A DNA stretch of 55,633 nucleotides from Paracoccaceae bacterium (GTDB lineage Bacteria > Pseudomonadota > Alphaproteobacteria > Rhodobacterales > Rhodobacteraceae). Shown piece by piece: positions 7,699 through 15,612 of this stretch. The DNA lies in assembly GCA_023260655.1 (NCBI GenBank), contig JALQUU010000013.1, positions 1-55,633 on the forward strand, read 5' to 3'. Each line of letters opens with the position of its first letter. Positions within the stretch are counted from its first letter, which is position 1. The position numbers and the translations under genes were made by a program. The notes below the pieces were generated by a model. It did no database searches, had not been told where the DNA came from, and saw only the letters and a list, made by a program, of their open reading frames with translations.

Positions 7699-9069
7699 TC
7701 AATACGAATAGGAACCGTAGATCTTGCTCAGATCGCCGTTCCAGTCGCCGTGGTAATGCTCCAGCAACTCGTCCGCAGGGGTCTTCCCGCTCTCCACGCT
7801 TTCTTTCAGCGCGTTGAGGAAGTGCGTCTCGTCCGGCACCAAACCGCCCGCACCCACCTTGGCGCGCGCCTTGAGGCCCGCGTCGGAAAGTGCCAGCACT
7901 TCGCGCGCGAGGTCGTGCATCTTGATGCCGTTCACCTCTGCCGCCAGCGCCTTCTCGGAAGCCGCCACACGCAGCGCCTCGCGAGTTTCGTGATCCCAAC
8001 CCTTGGCAATATCCCACGCCGCATCGAGCGCGCCTTGATCATACATCAGGCCCACCCAGAACGCGGGCAGCGCGCAAAGCCGCCGCCACGGGCCGCCGTC
8101 CGCGCCACGCATCTCCATGTATTTCTTGATCCGCGCTTCGGGGAAGGCCGTGGTCAGGTGGTCCGCCCAGTCGGAAAGCGTCGGTGTTTCGCCGGGCAGG
8201 GCGGGCAGTTGACCCTTGAGGAAGCCGCGGAACGACTGGCCCAAGGCATTGATATACTTGCCATCGCGGTAGACGAAATACATCGGCACATCGAGCGCGT
8301 ATTGCACATAGCGCTCGAACCCCATGCCCTCTTCGAAGACGAACGGCAGCATCCCCGTGCGCGAAGCATCGAGATCGCGCCAGATCCGCGAACGCCACGA
8401 GCGGTGGCCGTTGGGCTTGCCGTCAAAGAAGGGCGAGTTGGCGAAAAGCGCCGTCGCCACAGGCTGAAGCGCCAGCGCCACGCGCAGCTTCTTCACCATG
8501 TCGGCTTCCGAGGCGAAATCGAGGTTCACCTGCACAGTGCAGGTCCGGTACATCATGGATTTCCCCATGGTGCCGACCTTGTCCATATAAGACGTCATCA
8601 GCCGGTAGCGCCCCTTCGGCATCACCGGCATTTCTTCGTGTTTCCAGAGCGGAGCGGCGCCCAACCCGATGAAGCCCGCGCCGATCCGGTCCGCAATCCC
8701 TTTCACGTCGCGCAGGTGGTCGTTCACCTCGTCGCAGGTCTGGTGAATGGTCTCCAGCGGTGCGCCGGAAAGTTCCAACTGGCCACCCGGTTCAAGGCTC
8801 ACATTCGCGCCATCCTTGGTCACGCCGATGATCGCGTCACCTTCGTAGACAGGTGCCCAACCATGGGCATCGCGCAGCCCTTCCAGCATCGCCTTGATCG
8901 AACAGGGGCCGTCATAGGGCAGGGGGGCGTAAGTGCCCTTCAAATAACCGAACTTCTCGTGCTCGGTGCCGATCCGCCAATCCTCTTTCGGCTTGCATCC
9001 GGAAGCGAGGTATTCGGCAAGCTGTTCGTGCCGCTCAATGGGGCCACCACCGGACTGGGGAATAGACAT
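7699..9069 (-). CDS. gshA: Glutamate-cysteine ligase (GCS2 / plant-type)
   Basis: Catalyses the ATP-dependent joining of glutamate and cysteine, the first step of glutathione synthesis, in the cytoplasm. The 456-residue length and sequence match the alphaproteobacterial/plant-type GCS2 group rather than the E. coli type. Visible landmarks are IGTEHEKFGYL (about 33-43), SLEPGGQLELSGAPLETIHQT (about 91-111), the MMYRTCTVQVNLDFASE strand, GKPNGHRSWRSRIW and KYMEMRGADGGPWRRLCALPAFWVGLMYD. ATG at 9069 follows an AGGTAAC site. A lipoprotein gene follows ten bases downstream. Confidence 0.93.
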   Translation of the reverse strand: MSIPQSGGGPIERHEQLAEYLASGCKPKEDWRIGTEHEKFGYLKGTYAPLPYDGPCSIKAMLEGLRDAHGWAPVYEGDAIIGVTKDGANVSLEPGGQLELSGAPLETIHQTCDEVNDHLRDVKGIADRIGAGFIGLGAAPLWKHEEMPVMPKGRYRLMTSYMDKVGTMGKSMMYRTCTVQVNLDFASEADMVKKLRVALALQPVATALFANSPFFDGKPNGHRSWRSRIWRDLDASRTGMLPFVFEEGMGFERYVQYALDVPMYFVYRDGKYINALGQSFRGFLKGQLPALPGETPTLSDWADHLTTAFPEARIKKYMEMRGADGGPWRRLCALPAFWVGLMYDQGALDAAWDIAKGWDHETREALRVAASEKALAAEVNGIKMHDLAREVLALSDAGLKARAKVGAGGLVPDETHFLNALKESVESGKTPADELLEHYHGDWNGDLSKIYGSYSY

Positions 9070-9132
9070 CTGTTACCTCTGCTTCGCGCTATAATGCCGG
9101 ACGCCAAGGAGTGAGGCGAAAGCCGGGCGGTG

Positions 9133-9648
9133 TCAATGTAGCCTGTTGCTTGGCCTTCGCCAGATCACGACAGCTTGTGGCCCGCCTGCGCCTTTTGCCG
9201 CCAGCATCCGCTCCACCGACAGGCCGGGAAGTGTAACAAACACATCAAAGAGCAGGCCCGCACCTTCGGCATTTTCCGGAATGAACAAGGGCATTTTCCC
9301 GGGGCTATCAAGCCGCCAAACCGCAGGCGTGCGGCTCTTGTCGAGCGTGATGAGTGCGAGGTCCGAAAGCTCGGCCACCCCGCCCGAATAGGGTCCGTAA
9401 TAGCTGATCTCGCCTTCGCGCACGGTCACCACGCCCGCGCCACCGCCACCACCGCCAAAACGCGCTTTCTGGAAAGCCGCCCATGCCGCTATCACGCCCA
9501 ACGCGGCAATCACCCAGCCCAGCCATTGCACGAAGCCGAAGGCCGTAAAGCCCCAGCGCAGCCCGAATGCAGCAACTGCCACGCCAATCCCCACGCCCCA
9601 CCAGCGCGCGATGGCCGCTTTGGCTGCCGGCCGCAGAAACCCGCTCAA
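9133..9648 (-). CDS. Small membrane protein with GC-rich Gly linker, function unknown
   Basis: A 171-residue protein. Two hydrophobic segments near the N-terminus (WWGVGIGVAVAAFGLRWGF and VQWLGWVIAALGVIAAWAAF) are followed by a glycine run (FGGGGGGAG, about 67-75). A soluble C-terminal domain (VVTVREGEISYYGPYSGGVAELSDLA) resembles a membrane-anchored PH-like or regulatory beta domain, but I do not assign it. The start is TTG at 9648: it overlaps the rsmE stop in TTGA, and an AGGGGA site lies six bases upstream. Longer starts would read antisense-like residues from within rsmE. It is translationally coupled to rsmE and ends 63 bases before gshA. Confidence 0.65.
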   Translation of the reverse strand: MSGFLRPAAKAAIARWWGVGIGVAVAAFGLRWGFTAFGFVQWLGWVIAALGVIAAWAAFQKARFGGGGGGAGVVTVREGEISYYGPYSGGVAELSDLALITLDKSRTPAVWRLDSPGKMPLFIPENAEGAGLLFDVFVTLPGLSVERMLAAKGAGGPQAVVIWRRPSNRLH

Positions 9649-10370
9649 CGCCAATCCCCTAAGGTGGCTTGCCAGAGCGTGAGTGCCGCAACCGCCGCCG
9701 TATCGGCCCGCAGGATGCGCGGCCCGAGGCTCACGGTCAGCCCATAAGGCAAGCCCCGCAGTTTCGCGCGTTCGCTTTCCGAAAACCCGCCCTCCGGCCC
9801 GATCAGGATCGCCCAAGGCCCTTCGGCCTCTCCGCTCAAGGCACCCGTTCCCGCAGGCGCGGCCTCGTCGCAATACATGATCCGCCGCGCCGCATCCCAT
9901 CCCGCAAAAAGCCGGTCAAGCCGCTGAGGTTCGGCCACTTCCGGCACCCAAGTCGCGGCACATTGCTCTGCGGCTTCCTTGGCATGGGCCTGCAAACGGT
10001 CCACCCGCACACGCTCGGAATTGGTGAAATCGGTGGTCACGGGAAGAAGCCGCGCCACGCCCATCTCCACCGCTTTTTCCACGATAAAATCTGTGCGTGC
10101 CTTTTTCACCGGGGCAAAAAGCAGCCAGAGGTCCGGCGGCGCGCCCTGCACCTTGGTTTGCGCCTCGCATTCCAGCACACCGCCGCGCTTTCCCGCATCC
10201 GCGACCCGCGCCAGCCACTCGCCATCTTGCCCGTTGAACAGGAGCACCCCCGCCCCCTCGACAAGCCGCATCACGCCGAAAAGGTAATGCGCTTGGTCGC
10301 GGTCGAGGTTAACCGTTTGCCCCTTCCCCAGAGGCTGGTCTACATGGAGGCGAATTTTTGCGTCAGTCAT
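9645..10370 (-). CDS. rsmE: 16S rRNA (uracil-1498-N3)-methyltransferase
   Basis: Methylates N3 of U1498 in 16S rRNA using S-adenosylmethionine. The 241-residue protein has an N-terminal PUA-like domain (DRDQAHYLFGVMRLVEGAGVLLFNG) and a SPOUT C-terminal domain with the knot motifs WAILIGPEGGFSESE (about 187-201) and VSLGPRILRADTAAVAALTLWQ. All match the RsmE family. ATG at 10370 is only 11 bases from the divergent ubiA ATG, so each gene's promoter and ribosome site must lie inside the other's start region. The downstream TTGA overlap couples it to a small membrane protein. Confidence 0.93.
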   Translation of the reverse strand: MTDAKIRLHVDQPLGKGQTVNLDRDQAHYLFGVMRLVEGAGVLLFNGQDGEWLARVADAGKRGGVLECEAQTKVQGAPPDLWLLFAPVKKARTDFIVEKAVEMGVARLLPVTTDFTNSERVRVDRLQAHAKEAAEQCAATWVPEVAEPQRLDRLFAGWDAARRIMYCDEAAPAGTGALSGEAEGPWAILIGPEGGFSESERAKLRGLPYGLTVSLGPRILRADTAAVAALTLWQATLGDWR

Positions 10371-10381
10371 GGGTGCACGAT

Positions 10382-11347
10382 ATGACCGGAGCCGGGAAAC
10401 TGCCAGAGGGCCAAGTAGCCGATGCCGTCAAAGGCAATTGGGTCGATCACTACGCGCCCGCGTGGTCCCGCCCCTACCTGCGCCTCTCCCGCGCGGATCG
10501 CCCCATCGGCACGTGGCTCCTTCTTCTGCCCTGCTGGTGGTCGCTCCTCCTCGGCATCCTGCATGACGGCCAAGCCCGCCTGTTCGACCTCTGGATTTTC
10601 GTCGCCTGCGCTGCAGGGGCCTTCCTGATGCGCGGAGCGGGCTGCACATGGAACGACATCACCGACCGCGAGTTCGACGCCCAAGTCGCCCGCACCCGCT
10701 CCCGCCCGATCCCCTCGGGGCAGGTCAGCGCGAAACAAGCCGCAGTCTGGATGGTGATCCAGGCCCTCGTCGCCTTCGCCATCCTCCTCACCTTCAACCT
10801 CAACGCCATCCTCCTCGGTGTGCTGTCGCTGGTCACCGTCGCGGTCTATCCTTTCGCGAAACGCTTCACATGGTGGCCGCAGGTCTTCCTCGGCCTCTCC
10901 TTCAACTGGGGCGCGCTTCTGGCCTTCACCGCCCATACCGGCACGCTCCATGTCTCGGCACTGATCCTCTACGCCTCGGGCATCGCCTGGACCCTCTTCT
11001 ACGACACGATCTACGCCCACCAAGACACCGAAGACGACGCCCTCATCGGCGTGAAATCCACCGCCCGCCTCTTCGGTACCGACAGCCCGATGTGGCTTCG
11101 TCGCTTCCTCGTGGCCACTGTCTCGATCATGGGTTTCTCTGTGCTCGCCGCCATCCTCGGCACGGATCGCAGCCCCCTCAGCCTGATCGTCGCGCTGGGC
11201 GGGCCTTGGGCGATCGGCTGGCAAATGACATGGCAACTCCGCCGCCTCGACATCGAAGACCCGACCCGCTGCATGATGCTCTTCCGCTCGAACCGCGATG
11301 CAGGCCTCCTCGTTGTGCTGTTTTTCGCCGTCGCGGCACTCCTGTGA
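10382..11347 (+). CDS. ubiA: 4-hydroxybenzoate octaprenyltransferase (UbiA)
   Basis: Integral membrane enzyme attaching the polyprenyl tail to 4-hydroxybenzoate in ubiquinone synthesis. The two Mg/diphosphate-binding motifs are clear: NDITDREFDAQVARTRSRP after helix 2 and YDTIYAHQDTEDDALIGVKS after helix 5-6. About eight to nine hydrophobic segments are present and the 321-residue length is typical. ATG at 10382 is preferred over TTG at 10358, which would overlap rsmE and adds eight residues with no TM. An OmpA-family gene follows. The polyprenyl diphosphate synthase that would supply its substrate is at 15,613-16,614. Confidence 0.93.
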   Translation: MTGAGKLPEGQVADAVKGNWVDHYAPAWSRPYLRLSRADRPIGTWLLLLPCWWSLLLGILHDGQARLFDLWIFVACAAGAFLMRGAGCTWNDITDREFDAQVARTRSRPIPSGQVSAKQAAVWMVIQALVAFAILLTFNLNAILLGVLSLVTVAVYPFAKRFTWWPQVFLGLSFNWGALLAFTAHTGTLHVSALILYASGIAWTLFYDTIYAHQDTEDDALIGVKSTARLFGTDSPMWLRRFLVATVSIMGFSVLAAILGTDRSPLSLIVALGGPWAIGWQMTWQLRRLDIEDPTRCMMLFRSNRDAGLLVVLFFAVAALL

Positions 11348-11404
11348 TTGCACAGAAAGCCTTCGCCCCCTAAACATCGCTCACGAAATAGCCAATCGGA
11401 TCGA

Positions 11405-13339
11405 ATGCGCCTTTCAGCCCTCGCCACCATCGGAACCACCTTCATTGCAGCCGCCGGCATCTGCTACACGGCGGCCGGCTTCGTGGTCTCCGGTATCGAG
11501 TCGGCCTCCGAACGCTCCGTGCGGAACGCGCTCGATGATGCGACACTCTCTTGGGCCGAAGTGCAGGCCAATGGCTTGCAAGTGTTCCTGAGTGGGCGCG
11601 CGCCCAACGAAGCCGAACGGTTCAAAGCGGTATCTGCGGCAGGAACCGTGGTCGATACCGCCCGCGTCATTGACCAGATGACCGTGAAAGACTCCGGCAG
11701 CCTCACGCCGCCGCGCTTTTCCATCGAGATCCTCCGCAACGATAGCGGCATCTCCCTCATCGGCCTCATCCCCGCCGCGACAGACCGCGAAGTCCTCGTC
11801 AACACCCTCGCGTCCCTTACAGGCGAAAGCCAAGTAGCCGACCTCCTCGAAAGCGCGGACTATCCGGCGCCGGATGCATGGGAAGTTACCCTCAGCTACG
11901 CGCTCGACGCGCTGAAATCGCTGCCCCGCGCCAAGCTTTCTATCCAGTCAGGCTGGTTGTCGATCAACGCGATGAGCGATTCTGCCGAAGAAAAACGCAG
12001 GCTCGAAACCGATCTCGCGCGCCGCACGCCCTCGGGTGTTCGCCTGGCGATGCAGATCACCGCACCCCGCCCCGTGATTACCCCCTTCACCCTCCGCTTC
12101 GTTCTGGCCGAACAAGGCACGCGTTTCGACGCCTGCTCGGCAGATACCGAAGAGGCCCGCAGCCGCATCATCGCAGCGGCCAATGCGGCGGGCTACTCGG
12201 GCAAAGCCAATTGCACCATCGGCCTCGGGGTTCCTTCCCCGAATTGGGCCCATGCCGTCGAACTGGCCATCGGCGCCGTGAAGGAGCTTGGTGGCGGCAT
12301 TGTCACGTTTGCGGATGCCGATGTGTCGCTCGTTGCCCGCCTTGGCACCGAACCCGCGCTTTTCGACAGGGTGGTGGGCGAGTTGGAAAATGCCCTGCCG
12401 GATGTTTTCGCGCTTTCCACCGAACTGCCGCGCCCGAAAGAAGCGGGTGCGGGACCGGTCGAGTTTACCGCCACCCGTTCGCCGGAGGGTCTCGTGCAGT
12501 TGCGCGGGCGGCTCACCGACGAGTTGGCGCGTACCGCAACCGAAAGCCTCGCCAAAGCGCGCTTCGGCTCCCAATCGGTCACCATGGCCGCGCGGGTTGC
12601 GGAAAACCTTCCCACGGGCTGGCCCCTGCGCGTACTCGCAGGCATCGAAGCCCTTGCGCTTGTCACTCATGGCGAAGTGACCGTGACACCCGATACAATC
12701 TCCGTCACAGGCGCAACGGGCAACCAAGATACCTCTGCCGAAATCTCCCGCCTGCTCGTGGCAAAGCTCGGTGAAGGCCAGCGGTTCGATATCGCCGTGA
12801 CCCACGAGAAAAAGCTCGACCCTGTTATGAGCATTCCGAAACCCGAAGAATGCGAAGCTGAGGTCCAAGCCATCGTGGCCTCCCAGAAGATCAACTTCGA
12901 GCCGGGCTCGGCCACCCCCGTCGCCGACGCCAGAGGCGTTCTGGACGATGTGGCCGAGATCCTGAAGAAATGCAGCGACATGCAGATGGAAATCGGCGGC
13001 CATACCGATAGCCAAGGTCGCGAAGAGATGAACAAAGACCTCTCGCAGGCCCGCGCCAATGCCGTTCTACTAGCCCTGCGTGAGCGGCGAGTCATTTCGG
13101 TCGATCTGACCGCTGTGGGTTACGGGGAAAGCCAGCCCATCGCCGACAATGGCACCGAGGAAGGCCGCGAGACAAACCGCCGGATCGAGTTCAAACTGCT
13201 CAACGTAAAGCCGGTGAACTCCGTCGTCGATAACCTGCTCGAAAGCGCGGAAAAGAGCGACGGCGGCGAAGCCCCGATGGGCCAGACCGAGCAGGAAGAA
13301 CAACAGGCTGACACGCCCGCTGAAGGAACAGGACAATGA
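11405..13339 (+). CDS. OmpA-family envelope protein with BON-like repeats
   Basis: A 644-residue protein. The N-terminal hydrophobic segment (ATIGTTFIAAAGICYTAAGF) would anchor or export it. The long middle contains several BON-like alpha/beta units (for example SVRNALDDATLSWAEVQANG and VEFTATRSPEGLVQLRGRL), a fold implicated in phospholipid or outer-membrane binding. The C-terminal domain (about 495-615) is a classical OmpA peptidoglycan-binding domain with IGGHTDSQG, LSQARANAV and ETNRRIEF. The ATG at 11405 is chosen because GGA lies five bases upstream; TTG at 11348 would overlap the ubiA stop. Its last codon overlaps the next gene as ATGA. A role linking membrane and cell wall is inferred. 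Confidence 0.85.
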   Translation: MRLSALATIGTTFIAAAGICYTAAGFVVSGIESASERSVRNALDDATLSWAEVQANGLQVFLSGRAPNEAERFKAVSAAGTVVDTARVIDQMTVKDSGSLTPPRFSIEILRNDSGISLIGLIPAATDREVLVNTLASLTGESQVADLLESADYPAPDAWEVTLSYALDALKSLPRAKLSIQSGWLSINAMSDSAEEKRRLETDLARRTPSGVRLAMQITAPRPVITPFTLRFVLAEQGTRFDACSADTEEARSRIIAAANAAGYSGKANCTIGLGVPSPNWAHAVELAIGAVKELGGGIVTFADADVSLVARLGTEPALFDRVVGELENALPDVFALSTELPRPKEAGAGPVEFTATRSPEGLVQLRGRLTDELARTATESLAKARFGSQSVTMAARVAENLPTGWPLRVLAGIEALALVTHGEVTVTPDTISVTGATGNQDTSAEISRLLVAKLGEGQRFDIAVTHEKKLDPVMSIPKPEECEAEVQAIVASQKINFEPGSATPVADARGVLDDVAEILKKCSDMQMEIGGHTDSQGREEMNKDLSQARANAVLLALRERRVISVDLTAVGYGESQPIADNGTEEGRETNRRIEFKLLNVKPVNSVVDNLLESAEKSDGGEAPMGQTEQEEQQADTPAEGTGQ

Positions 13340-13662
13340 ACCGCTCCGAATTCATCATCGTGACCGCGATCATTCTTTTCGTTGCCTTCTGCATGGGATG
13401 GTTCGCGAACTGGCTGATCCATCGCTTCACCCACGTGTTGAAAGGTGACATCGGCGAGCTTGAGCGTATGGCGCAGGAACTCCATGAAGCGGAAGAAACC
13501 CGCGATCAGGCGATCACCTATCTCCAGGAGCGCGAAGCCGAGTTGACCAACCAGCTGGCCCAAACAGAAGCCGAGCTTGCCGCTGCCATGGACGGGCTCC
13601 GCGATGCCCGCCACGAGGCCGAAGAGCTGCGCGCCTATATCGAGAAGATCCACCAGCGCTGA
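13336..13662 (+). CDS. Single-pass membrane coiled-coil protein
   Basis: A 108-residue protein. Residues 6-28 (FIIVTAIILFVAFCMGWFANW) form one TM helix. Residues 37-108 are an uninterrupted heptad-rich coiled coil (ELERMAQELHEAEETRDQA, AELTNQLAQTEAELAAAMDG). It starts in an ATGA overlap with the OmpA-family gene, so the two are made together and probably form one envelope complex. No enzymatic motif is present. A dispersed terminator-like repeat begins nine bases after its stop. Confidence 0.75.
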   Translation: MNRSEFIIVTAIILFVAFCMGWFANWLIHRFTHVLKGDIGELERMAQELHEAEETRDQAITYLQEREAELTNQLAQTEAELAAAMDGLRDARHEAEELRAYIEKIHQR

Positions 13663-13670
13663 GGCTGTGA

Positions 13671-13733
13671 AGGGGGGGCGCTGCCCCCCTCGGCCTTCGG
13701 CCCCACCCCCCGGGATATTTCCGAAAGCGAAAT
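13671..13733 (+). repeat. Dispersed terminator-like repeat, copy 2
   Basis: AGGGGGG-GCGCTG-CCCCCCT (13671-13690) is a perfect 7-bp stem. A second stem, GGCC-TTC-GGCC, is followed by CCCCCCGGGATATTTCCGAAAGCGAAATGG. The block from the C-run through GATATTTCC.AAAGCGAAAT is shared with 3651-3683. It lies downstream of the coiled-coil gene and the convergent SCP2 gene, as expected of a bidirectional terminator. Confidence 0.6.
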
Positions 13734-13765
13734 GGATTGGTAGAGCCGACCGGATGGTCGATTTT

Positions 13766-13818
13766 ACGTCATGACGCAATCCATACGCATTCCAGACGCA
13801 ATCCATACGCTTCGGAAA
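13766..13818 (+). repeat. 53-bp palindrome-plus-iteron element, copy A
   Basis: The element starts with ACGTCATGACG, whose CGTCATGACG core is a perfect 10-bp palindrome (13767-13776). It continues as three 11-bp tandem units: ACGCAATCCAT at 13774, ACGCATTCCAG at 13785 and ACGCAATCCAT at 13796. It closes with ACGCTTCGGAAA at 13807-13818. By hand alignment 47 of 53 positions match the inverted copy at 48,011-48,063. It sits between the 3' ends of two convergent genes, so it is not a promoter for either. Confidence 0.8.
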
Positions 13819-13823
13819 CGGGT

Positions 13824-14123
13824 TTAGCCGACGAGCAGGCCTGCCACTTTCAGGGCGCGTTCGGGGCTTCCGCCGACTTTCAGTTTGCGGGCCATCACGG
13901 CCATGATCGGGTTTTGCTCGCCCGAAAGGATGCGGCGGAAGGTGGTTTCCGAGGCGGTAAGCGTGACGTCCGCGGGATCATCCGCGAGCCGTGCGCCTGT
14001 GATGTCGAGGCTGATCGAGCCGATGTTTTCGAGCACCAGTTTTGCCGTACCGCGGATTTTCCCTTCGGCTTTCGGGTGCAGGAAGTCTCTGAATTCGTGC
14101 AGAATTTCTTCTGGTGTAGGCAT
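13824..14123 (-). CDS. SCP2 sterol-binding-domain protein
   Basis: A 99-residue protein that is a single SCP2-like lipid-binding domain. The characteristic stretch is TFRRILSGEQNPIMAVMARKLKVGGSPE with a following L..VAGLL helix, and the N-terminal KIRGTAKLVLENIGSISLDI strand fits. Members bind hydrophobic ligands; the ligand here is unknown. It is read toward the OmpA cluster, and copy A of the 53-bp element ends five bases past its stop. No operon partner is evident, as moaE ends 80 bases upstream. Confidence 0.8.
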   Translation of the reverse strand: MPTPEEILHEFRDFLHPKAEGKIRGTAKLVLENIGSISLDITGARLADDPADVTLTASETTFRRILSGEQNPIMAVMARKLKVGGSPERALKVAGLLVG

Positions 14124-14203
14124 CGGCGCCTCCTCTAGGGTGCGCGGATTTTGCGGCGGCTCTATGGTTTGCGCAAGCCTGTCGTGAGGTCAGTTTTCGC
14201 GCG

Positions 14204-14647
14204 TTACCAGCGAGAGAGCGCGTCTTCGTCCTCGTCTTTCGCCGCGACCCATGCGCTGCCTTCGCCTGCGTATTCCTTCTTCCAGAAGGGAGCGCGGGAC
14301 TTGAGGTAGTCCATCAGATATTCGGCCGCCTCGAAGGCGTCTTTGCGGTGGCGCGAGGCCGTGGCCACCATCATGATCTGGTCGCCCGCCCGCATCTCAC
14401 CGTAGCGATGGATCACCAGAACATCACCAAGATTCCAACGGGTTAGCGCTTCATCGGCGATTTTCTGGAGGGCTTTTTCGGTCATGCCAGGATAGTGTTC
14501 AATGACCATGCGCTCCATGTCACCAGTGTCACCTGCGCGCACAATCCCCTGAAACGTGATGACCGCACCCAGATCGGTCCGCCCCTTGGCAAAAGCGGTG
14601 GCTTCCGCTGCGAAGTCGAAAGGCTGTTCCTGCACGACGATCCGCAT
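14204..14647 (-). CDS. moaE: Molybdopterin synthase catalytic subunit
   Basis: The large subunit of molybdopterin synthase, which adds dithiolene sulfur to precursor Z using MoaD thiocarboxylate. The 147 residues contain the family landmarks GAVITFQGIVRAGD (about 27-40), IEHYPGMTEKALQKI, LVIHRYGEMRAGDQIMMV, SRHRKDAFEAAEYLMDYLKSRAPFWKKE with the catalytic-site lysines, and the final W. It follows moaD with one base between stop and start, so the two are stoichiometrically co-translated. Confidence 0.94.
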   Translation of the reverse strand: MRIVVQEQPFDFAAEATAFAKGRTDLGAVITFQGIVRAGDTGDMERMVIEHYPGMTEKALQKIADEALTRWNLGDVLVIHRYGEMRAGDQIMMVATASRHRKDAFEAAEYLMDYLKSRAPFWKKEYAGEGSAWVAAKDEDEDALSRW

Positions 14648-14648
14648 T

Positions 14649-14900
14649 TCAGCCTCCGGTCATCGGAGGAAAAAACGCCACTTCGCGGACGCCCTCAAGG
14701 GAGGCTGAGAAGTCGGAAAGGTCTTGGTCTAGGGCAACGCGCAGTGCAGAAATGTCTGCGAAAGCAACGGCATAGCGTTCTTCGCGTGCTTTCAGCTCTT
14801 CGACGAGCTCGGCGACGGTTCTCGCATTTGTATCGATACGCTCCTTGGGGAGGCCGATGCGTTCGCGGACCCAAGCGAAGTAGAGAATTTCGAGAGCCAT
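14649..14900 (-). CDS. moaD: Molybdopterin synthase sulfur-carrier subunit
   Basis: An 83-residue ubiquitin-fold protein ending in PPMTGG. The C-terminal Gly-Gly is the site of adenylation and thiocarboxylate formation. The N-terminal LEILYFAWVRERIGL and central VAFADISALRVALDQD match MoaD. It lies between pgsA (four bases upstream) and moaE (one base downstream) on the same strand. A pgsA-moaD-moaE operon is a layout I recall from Rhodobacterales. Confidence 0.93.
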   Translation of the reverse strand: MALEILYFAWVRERIGLPKERIDTNARTVAELVEELKAREERYAVAFADISALRVALDQDLSDFSASLEGVREVAFFPPMTGG

Positions 14901-14904
14901 CCGT

Positions 14905-15564
14905 TCAGTCCTTCAAATGCGGGAGCGCCTTGCGGAAGTATTCCCATCCCGTGATCGCGGTCAGGAGTGCGGCGATCCAGAGGAGGGCGAGGCCGAGATT
15001 TCCGGAGATGGTCATCAAGGACATTTTAGTACGCAGGCCTGCCGCATCCGGGCCCGATCCATTGAGGATGTTGGCGGCCTCTACATCGCTGATTTCTTTC
15101 AAGGAAATCGCCAGATTGTGTTCGAAGACCCCTTGGGAGAACAGAACGGCGATCGCCACCATCTGAACGGTGGTCTTCCATTTTGCGAGTTTTGTCACTT
15201 TCAGTGTCCCCGAAACCTGCCCGAGATATTCCCTCAGGCCCGAGACGAAGACTTCGCGAAAGAGGATGACGGTTGCCGGCAGAACGAGCCAAGGGGACAT
15301 GGACGAGTAGCCGAGGATGATAGCCAGCGCGATGACAACCATTGCCTTGTCGGCAATCGGGTCAAGCATAGCTCCCACTTTGGATTCCTGGTGCCACGCG
15401 CGGGCCAGATACCCATCAAACCAATCGGTTATCGCGGCACCGAGGAAGAGGATCAGGGCGCACCAATCCGCCCATGGGCGGTGGAAATACAGGAACATCA
15501 CCGCCACGCCGGGAGCGGCGAGCAATCGCAGGGTCGTCAGGATATTTGGCACGGTCCAGTTCAT
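14905..15564 (-). CDS. pgsA: CDP-diacylglycerol-glycerol-3-phosphate 3-phosphatidyltransferase
   Basis: Inner-membrane enzyme making phosphatidylglycerol phosphate. The CDP-alcohol phosphatidyltransferase signature DG(x2)AR(x8)G(x3)D(x3)D is complete as DGYLARAWHQESKVGAMLDPIADK (about 48-71). Four to five hydrophobic segments and the N-terminal WTVPNILTTLRLLAAPGVAV are typical. At 219 residues it is slightly longer than E. coli PgsA. ATG at 15564. It heads the pgsA-moaD-moaE run; the polyprenyl synthase ends 48 bases upstream on the same strand. Confidence 0.92.
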   Translation of the reverse strand: MNWTVPNILTTLRLLAAPGVAVMFLYFHRPWADWCALILFLGAAITDWFDGYLARAWHQESKVGAMLDPIADKAMVVIALAIILGYSSMSPWLVLPATVILFREVFVSGLREYLGQVSGTLKVTKLAKWKTTVQMVAIAVLFSQGVFEHNLAISLKEISDVEAANILNGSGPDAAGLRTKMSLMTISGNLGLALLWIAALLTAITGWEYFRKALPHLKD

Positions 15565-15612
15565 ATCTCTTCCTACCGTCTCTCGGGCGGGCGGAAAAGG
15601 GGAGACTGAGCT

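Noticed and set aside
9649-9900. N-terminal extension of the 9133-9648 gene
   Set aside because: It reads antiphase rsmE codons; TTG at 9648 with an AGGGGA site and the TTGA overlap is the better start.
13774-13806. CRISPR array or plasmid origin iterons
   Set aside because: The 11-bp units are contiguous with no spacers, only three units exist, and there is no rep or cas gene nearby.
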